64,000 nt of DNA from an uncultured Butyricicoccus sp. (lineage in GTDB: Bacteria; Bacillota; Clostridia; Oscillospirales; Butyricicoccaceae). The stretch is from contig CAJFUJ010000061.1 of assembly GCA_904420185.1 (NCBI GenBank), forward strand, positions 53,017 through 117,016, given 5' to 3'. The position numbers were made by a program, and so were the translations under genes. Below are positions 27,464 to 35,713 of the stretch, in pieces. Every line of letters begins with the position of its first letter. Positions within the stretch are counted from its first letter, which is position 1. The notes under the pieces were generated by a model, which had not been told where the DNA came from, searched no databases, and was given only the letters and a program-made list of their open reading frames with translations.

Positions 27464-28114
27464 ATGCGCAAGTCCATGCTAGGAATCATTTTGGCGGCAA
27501 TGTGCCTGCTGGTATGCGCAGGCTGCGAAAGCGGACAAGCTGCATCTTCCCAAGCTGGCGCTTCGGTTTCCGATCTGCCGGTACCGGCTGACGCATCGTC
27601 TGCTAGCTCGTCGTCCGCTGCTTCGCAGAGTACAGCCAAACGCGCGTCCATGTCAGCTTCTGATGCCCGCGGCTTGCTCTCCGAAACCATTGATACCGAC
27701 ACCTATGATATCACGGAGGGTCAGGCCAACGGCGAGTATTATGTTTTCACGGTGACCAATAAAGCAGATGGCGCTGCGGTCGGACAGGTAGCGGTCAACC
27801 AGTATACAGGTGAAAAGCACACCTATCAAGAGGATGGCACCTTGGGCGATTATTCCGGATTTGCCTTGTATGACCCTGCGGTGGACGCAGTGGCGAGCTG
27901 GGAAGGGATCTTTTCCGACGGTACCCGCACGCTGGAGCTGCTGCCTATGGATGACCGTTCGTTTGAATACGCCCTGGATGACCTGACCGGCGTGGCCCGC
28001 GGCACGGGCAACACCGCCACGGATGAGGAAAATGGCCTGGTTTTCACCTATGAGGCGGACGGGACCATTACCCTTTCGGGCGCAGCTGAGGGTGTGTTTT
28101 CACCCGCCGAATAA
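27464..28114 (+). CDS. Secreted lipoprotein, unknown function
   Basis: A 216-residue protein with a lipoprotein signal (MRKSMLGIILAAMCLLVCAGC; lipid-modified Cys at residue 21). A Ser/Ala-rich linker (about 22-65) is followed by a folded domain with many strands (YYVFTVTNK, VGQVAVNQYTGEKH), which faintly resembles a PepSY-like fold. The ribosome site is GGAGG. It lies 133 bp after the histidine kinase on the same strand. Function unknown; two other lipoproteins or exported proteins of similar style lie at 32885 and 33589. Confidence 0.75.
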   Translation: MRKSMLGIILAAMCLLVCAGCESGQAASSQAGASVSDLPVPADASSASSSSAASQSTAKRASMSASDARGLLSETIDTDTYDITEGQANGEYYVFTVTNKADGAAVGQVAVNQYTGEKHTYQEDGTLGDYSGFALYDPAVDAVASWEGIFSDGTRTLELLPMDDRSFEYALDDLTGVARGTGNTATDEENGLVFTYEADGTITLSGAAEGVFSPAE

Positions 28115-28181
28115 TTGCGCTTTTTTCAGAATAGGATAAAGAAAAAGCCGGACTTTGGGCCGGCAAGACAGGAGATAACGC

Positions 28182-29018
28182 ATGATTGAGATTCTAAAGG
28201 CCATTTTCCTTGGAATTGTAGAGGGTATCACAGAATGGCTTCCGGTATCCAGCACCGGACATATGATCTTGGTGGATGAATTTTTGCAGCTGAATGCATC
28301 TGAAGCCTTTAAAGAGCTGTTTTTCGTCGTGATTCAATTTGGCGCAATTTTAGCGGTGCTGACCATCTATTGGCGGCGGTTTATCCCGCTGCGGCGCACC
28401 AGCCGAGGGCGGCTTGTGGGCGATCCGCAGGTGTTCCGCCTATGGCTCAAAATTATCATCGCCTGTGTGCCGGCGGCCATTATTGGTTTACTGTTCGATA
28501 ACCAGCTCAACGCCCTGTTTTACAATTTCCAGACGGTCGGCATCGCGCTGATCGTGTTCGGTGTGGCCTTTATCGCGGTGGAAAACCGCAACCAGCAACA
28601 AAACCCGCGCGCGCTGCGCGTAAACGATATCACCTATGGCGATGCTTTTATCATCGGCATTTTCCAGCTGGTGGCCGCGGTTTTCCCTGGCACATCGCGC
28701 TCGGGTGCGACCATCTTGGGCAGTATTGCCATCGGTATTTCCCGGCCGGCTGCTGCCGAGTTTACCTTCTTTTTGGCGGTACCGGTCATGTTTGGCGCGA
28801 GTTTGCTCAAATTTTTCCGGCTCGGCTTTCAGTACACCGGGTTTGAATGGCTACTGCTGATCATTGGCACAGTGGTGGCCTATATCGTTTCGCTGCTGGC
28901 AATCCGCTTTTTGATGGGCTATGTGAAGCGGCATGATTTCAAGGTATTCGGTTGGTACCGGATCATCTTGGGTGTCATTGTGCTCGCCTACTGGGGTTAT
29001 ACCCTGCTGACGGGTTGA
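28182..29018 (+). CDS. uppP: Undecaprenyl-diphosphatase UppP
   Basis: A 278-residue integral membrane phosphatase that recycles the undecaprenyl lipid carrier for peptidoglycan and wall polymers; high expression is known to give bacitracin resistance. The signature motifs are present: EGITEWLPVSSTGHM at about residues 14-28, and PGTSRSGATILG near 168-179. At least seven hydrophobic helices are visible. The ribosome site AGGAG lies close to the ATG. The gene ends 20 bp before a terminator that overlaps the next gene's promoter. Confidence 0.96.
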   Translation: MIEILKAIFLGIVEGITEWLPVSSTGHMILVDEFLQLNASEAFKELFFVVIQFGAILAVLTIYWRRFIPLRRTSRGRLVGDPQVFRLWLKIIIACVPAAIIGLLFDNQLNALFYNFQTVGIALIVFGVAFIAVENRNQQQNPRALRVNDITYGDAFIIGIFQLVAAVFPGTSRSGATILGSIAIGISRPAAAEFTFFLAVPVMFGASLLKFFRLGFQYTGFEWLLLIIGTVVAYIVSLLAIRFLMGYVKRHDFKVFGWYRIILGVIVLAYWGYTLLTG

Positions 29019-29037
29019 TCTATCGCTGTCTTTTTAC

Positions 29038-29066
29038 TTGAAAAACCCCCTCTTCTCTGGTATCCT
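29038..29066 (+). promoter_or_regulatory. Promoter embedded in the uppP terminator
   Basis: TTGAAA (29038-29043), 17-bp spacer, TATCCT (29061-29066). Transcription from near 29073 would omit the left arm of the uppP terminator and leave the next gene's ribosome site unpaired. Confidence 0.5.
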
Positions 29067-29090
29067 GAAAGAAAGAGAAAGGGGGTTTTT
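29041..29090 (+). terminator. uppP terminator overlapping the next gene's ribosome site
   Basis: AAAAACCCCCT (29041-29051) pairs with AGGGGGTTTTT (29080-29090). The right arm contains AGGGGG, the ribosome site of the gene starting at 29093. Confidence 0.75.
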
Positions 29091-29092
29091 CT

Positions 29093-29845
29093 ATGAAATG
29101 TCCACAATGTGGTGTTCATTATGACGATGGTGACCGGGAATGCCCGATGTGCGGCGCACGCCGCCCAGCCTTTCAAAAGGACGCCTCCCAACTGGCCCGG
29201 CCGACCGGCGAGCTGGCACAGCCTTCTGCCCTGCCCAAACGGCGCAGGAAAAAAGCGGATGGATATGTCGCGCCCAGTATGGACGGAAAGGTCCACCGTA
29301 AAAAGAAAAGCCACATGGGACGCAACCTCATCCTCATTTTGGCACTCATTTTTTTCCTGTCGTGGATTTTACCAACGGTTGCAGGTGTGGTATGGAACAT
29401 AGTAGACTCTGCTGAAGAACAGGTCTTTTATGAGGCTGCATTCCCATACGATGGGGATTGGTCGGAAGTGCACGGCGACTTCTGGGTGGCCCTAGATGAG
29501 GATCTGGAGACTTATCAAGTACAGGCTGGCGATTACACCGAAAGCGGAGATTTCTTGGCATACGAGAACAATCCAGACGAATTTACTTTTCCAGAGAACT
29601 ATCCACCCGAGGACTATACCTGGTGGACGGTCAGTTTATACCCGGAAGAGGCTGCCGGCGGTGATGCCTTTGGGTATTTGGACAGCGATTTAGAGAGTTA
29701 TGTCTCCATGGGAGGGTATCTAAGTATTTTCCAGTCGCGTGGGAATCCGGCGGAAATTTATTTTCAGGATGAATTTGACGATATTCCTTGGCTAGAGGCG
29801 GATACGTTCTATGCGGTGACCCAAATCAGTGTTGAAGAAATGTGA
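29093..29845 (+). CDS. Zinc-ribbon membrane protein with acidic exported domain
   Basis: A 250-residue protein. The N-terminal zinc ribbon has two CxxC pairs (KCPQCG and ECPMCGARR), followed by a basic Pro/Lys-rich stretch (PKRRRKKADG, HRKKKSH). One membrane helix follows (LILILALIFFLSWILPTVAG), then an acidic, aromatic-rich domain of about 140 residues (VFYEAAFPYDGDWSEVHGDF, DWSEV, PPEDYTWW). The ribbon is probably cytoplasmic and the acidic domain outside. The function is unknown; such zinc-ribbon/TM proteins are common in Clostridia. Its ribosome site lies in the uppP terminator stem. Confidence 0.75.
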   Translation: MKCPQCGVHYDDGDRECPMCGARRPAFQKDASQLARPTGELAQPSALPKRRRKKADGYVAPSMDGKVHRKKKSHMGRNLILILALIFFLSWILPTVAGVVWNIVDSAEEQVFYEAAFPYDGDWSEVHGDFWVALDEDLETYQVQAGDYTESGDFLAYENNPDEFTFPENYPPEDYTWWTVSLYPEEAAGGDAFGYLDSDLESYVSMGGYLSIFQSRGNPAEIYFQDEFDDIPWLEADTFYAVTQISVEEM

Positions 29846-29932
29846 ATGGTATATAGTGTAAGAGAAAAAGTACAGGAATATCGTATGGAATAAACTTTTG
29901 CCAAGCGTACGAATGCAAGCTTTTTTTGCGAA

Positions 29933-29948
29933 CCACATGTGGTATAAT
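29933..29948 (+). promoter_or_regulatory. -10 element with palindrome before the sulfite-reductase-like gene
   Basis: TATAAT (29943-29948) directly follows the palindrome CCACATGTGG (29933-29942). No clear -35 is present. The palindrome is a candidate operator. Confidence 0.45.
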
Positions 29949-29977
29949 GGAAACAAGATGAAAAAGGAGGAAGAACA

Positions 29978-30892
29978 ATGTCTGTTTCAAAGGAAGATAT
30001 CCAACGCGTAAAGCTGATGGGTTTTCTGCACAACCGCAATACCGATCAATTTTCCTGCCGTGTCATTACGGGCAATGGGACCATCACGGCGCAACAGATG
30101 CAGGCGATTGGCCGTATTGCAGAACAGTATGGCAATGGGACCTGTATGTTTACCACGCGTATGACCGTGGAGTTTGCCGGCATCCCCTTTGCACAAATTG
30201 ACAATGTGGTACAGGAGCTGGAAAAAATCGGCCTGTCTGCCGGTGGTACGGGCGCCCGCGTGCGGCCGGTCACAGCCTGCAAAGGTACGACTTGTGTGTT
30301 CGGCTTTTACGATACCCAGGCGCTCGCCCAGAAGGTGCATGAGCGTTTTTATGTGGGGATGGGCGACGTACGTTTGCCGCATAAGTTTAAGATTGCAGTT
30401 GGAGGTTGTCCCAACAACTGTATCAAGCCGGATCTCAATGATTTTGGCATCGTCGGTCAACACCCGCCTAAGTTTAAGGAAGAACTATGCCGCGGCTGCA
30501 AGTTGTGTGAGAAATTCTGCCGTATGGGCTGTATGGAGGTTGTAGACGGTAAGATGAAACGGGATACCACGGTGTGCAACAATTGTGGCTACTGTGTGGG
30601 GAAATGCCCGTTTGATGCGATCTATGCCGAAGAGGTTGCCTATAAGCTGTATATTGGCGGCCGTTGGGGCCGTATTACCCGACATGGTACGCCTTTACCT
30701 GGCTTGTATACGGCTGAGCAGGCGCTGGATATGATCGAAAAGGCCATGCTCTTGTTCCGCAGTCAAGGCAAAAAGGGCGAACGCTTTGCGGCCATGATTG
30801 ACCGGATTGGAGAGGAAACAGCAATCAATCTGCTGCTTAATGGCGATTTAATGGCACAGCGTGAACAGATATTGGCCAAAGAGATCGGATAA
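29978..30892 (+). CDS. Siroheme/4Fe-4S sulfite or nitrite reductase-like protein with ferredoxin domain
   Basis: A 304-residue protein. The N-terminal half is the ferredoxin-like half-domain of siroheme reductases. The siroheme/cluster cysteines appear as TACKGTTC near residue 101 and GGCPNNC near 140. A two-cluster ferredoxin insert follows: CRGCKLCEKFCRMGCME and CNNCGYCVGKCPFD. The order resembles small stand-alone sulfite-reductase-like proteins and AsrC of Clostridia and archaea. It could reduce sulfite or act in another siroheme-linked electron transfer. No asrA/asrB or siroheme synthesis genes are nearby. The ribosome site AAGGAGG is strong. Confidence 0.82.
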   Translation: MSVSKEDIQRVKLMGFLHNRNTDQFSCRVITGNGTITAQQMQAIGRIAEQYGNGTCMFTTRMTVEFAGIPFAQIDNVVQELEKIGLSAGGTGARVRPVTACKGTTCVFGFYDTQALAQKVHERFYVGMGDVRLPHKFKIAVGGCPNNCIKPDLNDFGIVGQHPPKFKEELCRGCKLCEKFCRMGCMEVVDGKMKRDTTVCNNCGYCVGKCPFDAIYAEEVAYKLYIGGRWGRITRHGTPLPGLYTAEQALDMIEKAMLLFRSQGKKGERFAAMIDRIGEETAINLLLNGDLMAQREQILAKEIG

Positions 30893-30970
30893 AGCAGCCG
30901 TTTCAACCCGCGCGGGGTGCGCACTCACACCTACCATGGCTGGGCACACCGCCGCATTTTTTGCAGCCCA

Positions 30971-31000
30971 AAATCCCGTTCCAAGGTGAACGGGATTTTT
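30971..31000 (+). terminator. Terminator after the sulfite-reductase-like gene
   Basis: AAATCCCGTTC (30971-30981) pairs with GAACGGGATTT (30988-30998), then further T. The long frame that would start at 30961 runs through this terminator, which argues against that start. Confidence 0.88.
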
Positions 31001-31107
31001 CGGTTTGCAAAGAAAGCGCAAGGTTATCCTTGAATCTGGGGAAAAAATTCGTTAATATAATGATAGAATCTGTTGGGGGAGTAGTTCATTGTAAGGGGGG
31101 AGCTGTT

Positions 31108-32628
31108 TTGCAGGAAAAGAAGGGAAAAAAGCGGTTGCAGCCGCCACATCCATTTTTGGTCATTTTTGCAGCGATGTTGTTTGCGCTGGTGCTGACATTT
31201 TTGGTACCCTTGGGCCGGTATGAGCTCATGCAAGTGACGGCGTTAACGGAAAATGGACAGCAGACCCAGACGGTCGTCGATCCGGACAGTTTCCGCTATA
31301 TATTGGATGAAAATAACGAGCGGGTCACCTATCCAGCTCCGCTATTTGGGCCGTCTTCCCATGGCCGTCAAGGCATGATGAACGTACTGTTTGCCGGATT
31401 GGAATATGGTGAGCAGGCCGCAGGTACAGCTGGTTTGATCGCCTATATGCTCGTGATTGGCGGTTCCTTTGGCATCCTGATGCGCACAGGTGTGCTGGAT
31501 CAAAGCATCTTGCGTATCGTCCACCGAACCGAAGAGTTTATCATGTTGTTCCCGCCAATCTTATTTATCTTGTTTGCGCTGGCCGGCGCCTTTTTTGGCT
31601 TTAGCGAAGGGGCAATTCCCCTGGCATTTTTTGTAGTACCATTGCTGATTGCCATGGGTTTTGATGCGGTAACCGGTGTGCTGGTAACTTTTGTGGCAAC
31701 CCAGCTTGGGATTACCGCCTCTTGGTGCAGCCCAGCAGCACTGAAAATTGCACAGGAAATTGCCGGTGTTCCGGTATTTTCTGGCGCCGGTTTTCGGTTT
31801 GCACTATGGCTGGTATTTATCCTCCTCGGGGCGGGATATACGACATATTACGCGTGGCGTGTGCATGAAAAGGCCAGCCGTTCGCTCAGCTATGAAAATG
31901 ATATGCGATACCGTGAAAAGCTGGAAAAACTGCGCGACCGCCGCGATTCGATGAAGCTTGGCAGCCGGTTGGTGCTGCTTGTGGTGGCGCTGACCATTGT
32001 TTGGATGTTATGGGGTGCATTAACGATGAGTTATGCGCTTTCAGATATTGCCTCCCTATTCTTTGTCATGGCAGTCGTATCCGGCATTTTGGGGACAGCC
32101 TTTCATCTCAATGGGATGCGGCTCTCCGATATCCCACGTGCTTTTCAAGCAGGGGCATCCGATTTGGTAGGTGCTGTGATCGTTGTCGGCATGGCGCAAG
32201 GTATGGTGCTGCTGCTGGGTGGGATCAACCCAACCGATGCTTCGGTACTCAATACCATTTTACATTGGGCGGCGCGTGCACTGGGGGAATTACCCGGCGT
32301 GTTGGCCTCGTGGCTGATGTATATCTTTCATACAGGGCTGAGCTTTGTGGTACCCAGTGATACCGGACAAGCGTCCTTGACCATGCCGGTGATGGCGCCG
32401 TTGGCCAACAGCCTGGGCGTTAGCCGGCAGATCTCGGTTCTGGCCTTTCAGCTGGGTGGAAGCCTGTCCCATCTAATTATGCCAACGTCAGGATGCTTGA
32501 TTGGCATTTTGAGCGTTGCCCATTTGGAATGGGGCGATTGGCTGCGCGCGCAATGGAAAGCATTGGCGGTTGCGTTTGGCATCGGTTTTTTGGCGCTGAC
32601 AGTAGGATTTTTAACCGGATATGCGTAA
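31108..32628 (+). CDS. YfcC/DcuC-type carboxylate or amino-acid transporter
   Basis: A 506-residue membrane protein with about 12 hydrophobic helices, matching the YfcC family of the ion-transporter superfamily. Family features include the first helix LVIFAAMLFALVLTFLVPLG followed by an extracytoplasmic loop, GSFGILMRTG, FGFSEGAIPLAFF and the late motif VVPSDTGQASLTMPVM. Substrates of relatives are C4-dicarboxylates, fatty acids or amino acids; none can be assigned here. The TTG at 31108 is chosen because GGGGGGAG lies 5-7 nt upstream; the in-frame ATG at 31060 overlaps a -10-like TATAAT (31056-31061) and has no ribosome site. Confidence 0.8.
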   Translation: MQEKKGKKRLQPPHPFLVIFAAMLFALVLTFLVPLGRYELMQVTALTENGQQTQTVVDPDSFRYILDENNERVTYPAPLFGPSSHGRQGMMNVLFAGLEYGEQAAGTAGLIAYMLVIGGSFGILMRTGVLDQSILRIVHRTEEFIMLFPPILFILFALAGAFFGFSEGAIPLAFFVVPLLIAMGFDAVTGVLVTFVATQLGITASWCSPAALKIAQEIAGVPVFSGAGFRFALWLVFILLGAGYTTYYAWRVHEKASRSLSYENDMRYREKLEKLRDRRDSMKLGSRLVLLVVALTIVWMLWGALTMSYALSDIASLFFVMAVVSGILGTAFHLNGMRLSDIPRAFQAGASDLVGAVIVVGMAQGMVLLLGGINPTDASVLNTILHWAARALGELPGVLASWLMYIFHTGLSFVVPSDTGQASLTMPVMAPLANSLGVSRQISVLAFQLGGSLSHLIMPTSGCLIGILSVAHLEWGDWLRAQWKALAVAFGIGFLALTVGFLTGYA

Positions 32629-32785
32629 AACGCATGGATGTCGGACCGAAAAATTACTTAAACCTTGGTGTGCCAGGGTAAAATAATATTAGGAATAATT
32701 AGAATTAAAATATAATCAAGTTAAATTTTATATAACACAGAGTCCATATCCGTGCGAAAAAAATGAATATTCCATGAAAAATTGC

Positions 32786-32813
32786 GGCGCTGTATTGACA
32801 GCGCCCCATTTTT
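32786..32813 (+). terminator. Terminator overlapping a promoter element
   Basis: GGCGCTGT (32786-32793) pairs with ACAGCGCC (32798-32805), tetraloop ATTG, then CCATTTTT. A perfect -35 hexamer TTGACA (32795-32800) lies inside the hairpin, with -10-like TGATAA (32820-32825) downstream. The rest of the 32629-32785 spacer is AT-rich with no gene. Confidence 0.65.
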
Positions 32814-32884
32814 GTGGCATGATAACACATGAATTTTAGAAATCTGGAAAATATAGTACCGTATATAAAACAGAGGTGTTTAAA

Positions 32885-33544
32885 ATGAATTTTAAGAAGA
32901 AATCTGGTCTTTCAGTAGCAGCTATGCTTTGCCTGATAGCAGCGACGCTCTCCCTGCTGACAGCTTGCAACAATCAAACGACGAATGATCCAGCGGCCAG
33001 CGGCGCGGCTTCCAGCGTGCAGTCGAGCGCAGCCGCAGACAACGGCACCACCAGCCCGGGCACAGCGGACGTGAACGTCGAGGATGCGCCCATCACCGGC
33101 GTGGAAACCGGCGCCGACAACGCGCTGCCCGAAGCCGATGTGAGCGAAGTAGACGGCTTGCTGCAAAATTGGGCGGCCGTGCAGTCCACCCATGCCGACG
33201 GCGCGACCATGAACGCCGAACTGACCGTCCAGGAGTGCAAAATCCGCACCTGGGGCCAGGAGTTGACTGACTCCAATTATGAGAGTTTCGCGGAAGCCAA
33301 CATTTACTACGTCGTAGCAGCTGAGGACGGCACCACCTACAACGCCTTCGAATACGTCTACCTGGAAAAGAAGGACGGCGCGTGGAGCATTGTCCGTACC
33401 GACCTGTCCATTGGCGGTTATTCGGGTGAAAACGGTATGGCAGCTGGTACCCTGGGCGAAGAGCTGTACAACGAGCGCTACGTCGCCCCCTTTGCACCGG
33501 ACAGCACCCTGTTCGAAACCCCCTTCCAGACAGCGCAGCAGTAA
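32885..33544 (+). CDS. Secreted lipoprotein, unknown function
   Basis: A 219-residue lipoprotein: basic start MNFKKKSG, hydrophobic stretch, lipobox LLTAC with Cys at residue 28. A Ser/Ala/Thr-rich linker (about 29-90) is followed by a compact domain beginning SEVDGLLQNWAAVQS, with strands such as NIYYVVAAEDGTTYNAFEYV and an end YNERYVAPFAPD. The domain is probably an NTF2-like or similar small sensor fold, which I cannot confirm. The start at 32885 has AGAGG upstream; a GTG three codons earlier overlaps that site. It has a promoter within the preceding terminator. Confidence 0.75.
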   Translation: MNFKKKSGLSVAAMLCLIAATLSLLTACNNQTTNDPAASGAASSVQSSAAADNGTTSPGTADVNVEDAPITGVETGADNALPEADVSEVDGLLQNWAAVQSTHADGATMNAELTVQECKIRTWGQELTDSNYESFAEANIYYVVAAEDGTTYNAFEYVYLEKKDGAWSIVRTDLSIGGYSGENGMAAGTLGEELYNERYVAPFAPDSTLFETPFQTAQQ

Positions 33545-33550
33545 AAATGG

Positions 33551-33578
33551 GCGGCGCCACACAGCGCCGCTATTTTTT
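33551..33578 (+). terminator. Terminator between two exported-protein genes
   Basis: GCGGCGC (33551-33557) pairs with GCGCCGC (33564-33570), loop CACACA, then TATTTTTT. Confidence 0.85.
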
Positions 33579-33588
33579 CAACTTTGGT

Positions 33589-34167
33589 ATGAAAAAGAAA
33601 TGTTTGTGTATTCTAGCGTGCCTGTGCTTTGCCCTGCTCGGGGCCGGGGCTATGTATCTGTATATGCAAAAGGATATAGATTACACCCAAACCACCGAAA
33701 TCCTGCTGAAATCCAGCGGGTGGGAGCCTGTGGAGGAAAATTGGCCGGATGACGTTCTATACCAGATGACGCCAGACAACTTTGTTGGCGCCTGGACGGC
33801 GGCAAAAGATACGGCTTACAATATTCCGGGCTTTTTCGACCCGCTTACCAGTGCTTATCAAGAAGTAGCCGGTATTTGGACTTCGGATAGGACAGATGAG
33901 GTGACCTATTACAGCTTTATGGCGCGCGACACGACGGGTACCCTGGATGCGGATTTGTCGCTGCAATGTACAATCGCTTATTATCAGGGGCAGATTGCAA
34001 TGGCAAGATTGGTGGTTGGGATCGATGACACGACGGATTCCAAGACAAAGGAATTTTATGAATCCGGCTTGCAAAACAGCTGGCCGCTCACCACGGATAA
34101 ACAACAAATCGCGCAGGATATAAGGGCTTTGCAGGATGCAGGCTTTACAATCGGGCGCATGAAATGA
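33589..34167 (+). CDS. Exported or membrane-anchored protein, unknown function
   Basis: A 192-residue protein with an N-terminal signal or anchor (MKKKCLCILACLCFALLGAG, then AMYLYM) and an extracytoplasmic alpha/beta domain (TTEILLKSSGWEPVEENW, FMARDTTGTLDADLSL, IAYYQGQIAMARLVVG). The start at 33589 follows the terminator T-run by 10 bp and has no clear Shine-Dalgarno sequence, so expression is probably low or initiation is unusual. The longer frame from 33547 would cross the terminator. No family is recognised. Confidence 0.6.
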   Translation: MKKKCLCILACLCFALLGAGAMYLYMQKDIDYTQTTEILLKSSGWEPVEENWPDDVLYQMTPDNFVGAWTAAKDTAYNIPGFFDPLTSAYQEVAGIWTSDRTDEVTYYSFMARDTTGTLDADLSLQCTIAYYQGQIAMARLVVGIDDTTDSKTKEFYESGLQNSWPLTTDKQQIAQDIRALQDAGFTIGRMK

Positions 34168-34169
34168 AA

Positions 34170-34201
34170 AAAACCGGCTGTATCCAAGCAGCCGGTTTTT
34201 T
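34170..34201 (+). terminator. Terminator
   Basis: AAAACCGGCTG (34170-34180) pairs with CAGCCGGTTTT (34189-34199), then further T. Confidence 0.88.
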
Positions 34202-34222
34202 CTGATTAGAGGGATATTTTCC

Positions 34223-34251
34223 TTGTTTCCTTTGTCGGGATTTGCTATAAT
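34223..34251 (+). promoter_or_regulatory. Promoter of the first NSS symporter gene
   Basis: TTGTTT (34223-34228), 17-bp spacer, TATAAT (34246-34251). Confidence 0.65.
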
Positions 34252-34291
34252 GGAGCTACGCGGCAATCGGCCGCAAAGGGGGAAAAGAAGT

Positions 34292-35656
34292 ATGAAAGAA
34301 CGAGAAAGATTTGCCTCCCGCCTGGGATTTATCCTGATTTCGGCGGGATGTGCCATTGGCCTGGGCAACGTGTGGCGGTTCCCGTACATCACGGGACAGT
34401 ACGGCGGCGCGGCGTTTGTGGTCATCTATCTGGTGTTCCTGGTGATTTTGGGCCTGCCCATCATGGTGATGGAGTTTTCGGTCGGCCGCGCCAGCCAGCA
34501 GTCGGCGGCGCGATCCTTCCATGTGCTCGAGCCCAAGGGAACCAAATGGCACCTGTACAGCTACGGCGCCATGCTGGGCAACTACCTGCTCATGGCCTTT
34601 TATACGACCGTAGGCGGCTGGATGCTGGCCTATTTTGTCAAGATGCTCAGCGGCGAGTTCACCGGCATGACGCCCGAACAGGTCGGCAATGTGTTCAACG
34701 ATATGCTGACCCAGCCGCTCTATATGGCCTTTTGGATGGTCATTACCGTGCTTATCTGCTTTGGCGTGTGTTCGCGCGGCCTGCGCAACGGCGTGGAAAA
34801 GGTCAACAAAGTGATGATGCTGGCGCTGTTTTGCCTGCTGGTTGTGCTGGCCATCCGCTCGATTACCCTGGAGGGCGCAGGCGCAGGGCTGGAGTTTTAT
34901 TTGAAGCCCGACTTTTCCAAGCTGTTTGAGGCCGAGGGCGGGCTGATGGAGTCGGTGTTTGCCGCCATGGGGCAGTCGTTTTTCACCCTGTCGCTCGGCA
35001 TCGGTGCGATGGCGATCTTCGGCTCCTACATCGGCAAGGACCGCAGCCTGACCGGCGAATCGGTCAATATCCTGGTGCTGGACACCTTTGTCGCGTTTAC
35101 CTCGGGCCTGATTATCTTCCCGGCTGCGGCCGCCTTCGGCGTGGACGCCGGCGAAGGGCCGGGGCTGGTGTTTGTCACCCTGCCCAATATCTTCAACCAG
35201 ATGGCGGGCGGACGCATCTGGGGCGCGATGTTCTTTGTCTTTATGGCGGCGGCCGCTTTTTCGACCATCATCGCAGTGTTTGAAAACATCATCTCGTTTG
35301 CAATGGACCTATGGGGCTGGACGCGCAAAAAGGCCGTGCTGGTCAACCTGGTGGTTATCTTTCTGATTTCCATTCCGGCGGTGGTCGGGTTCTCGGTCAA
35401 TATTCCGCACATCGGTACCATCCAGGATCTGGAGGACTTCATCGTGTCAAACAACCTGCTGCCGCTGGGGTCAATGGTGTATCTGCTGTTTTGCACCTCG
35501 CGGTACGGCTGGGGCTGGAAAAACTTCCGCAAGGAGGCAAACACCGGCCAAGGGCTGCAATTCCCGGCATGGGCGCGGGTATATGTCAGCTATATCCTGC
35601 CGCTGATCGTACTGTTTGTCTTTGTGATGGGCTATATTCAGAAATTTAGCGCATAA
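34292..35656 (+). CDS. Sodium:neurotransmitter symporter (NSS) family transporter
   Basis: A 454-residue membrane transporter with about 11 helices. The family signature in helix 1 is ASRLGFILISAGCAIGLGNVWRFP, and helix 6 has SFFTLSLGIGAMAIFGSY with the conserved SLG unwound segment. Bacterial NSS proteins such as LeuT, TnaT and MhsT import amino acids with sodium. The start at 34292 has AAAGGGGG upstream and a promoter at 34223-34251. A second NSS gene lies on the opposite strand at 38576-39913. Confidence 0.93.
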   Translation: MKERERFASRLGFILISAGCAIGLGNVWRFPYITGQYGGAAFVVIYLVFLVILGLPIMVMEFSVGRASQQSAARSFHVLEPKGTKWHLYSYGAMLGNYLLMAFYTTVGGWMLAYFVKMLSGEFTGMTPEQVGNVFNDMLTQPLYMAFWMVITVLICFGVCSRGLRNGVEKVNKVMMLALFCLLVVLAIRSITLEGAGAGLEFYLKPDFSKLFEAEGGLMESVFAAMGQSFFTLSLGIGAMAIFGSYIGKDRSLTGESVNILVLDTFVAFTSGLIIFPAAAAFGVDAGEGPGLVFVTLPNIFNQMAGGRIWGAMFFVFMAAAAFSTIIAVFENIISFAMDLWGWTRKKAVLVNLVVIFLISIPAVVGFSVNIPHIGTIQDLEDFIVSNNLLPLGSMVYLLFCTSRYGWGWKNFRKEANTGQGLQFPAWARVYVSYILPLIVLFVFVMGYIQKFSA

Positions 35657-35663
35657 GCCGGTA

Positions 35664-35710
35664 AAAAACGGCGTCCAATCGGGCAAGACTGCCGGTTGGA
35701 CGCCGTTTTT
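35664..35710. terminator. Bidirectional terminator between NSS and MATE genes
   Basis: A 15-bp stem (35664-35678 with 35696-35710) with A/T ends in both directions. Confidence 0.9.
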
Positions 35711-35713
35711 GCA

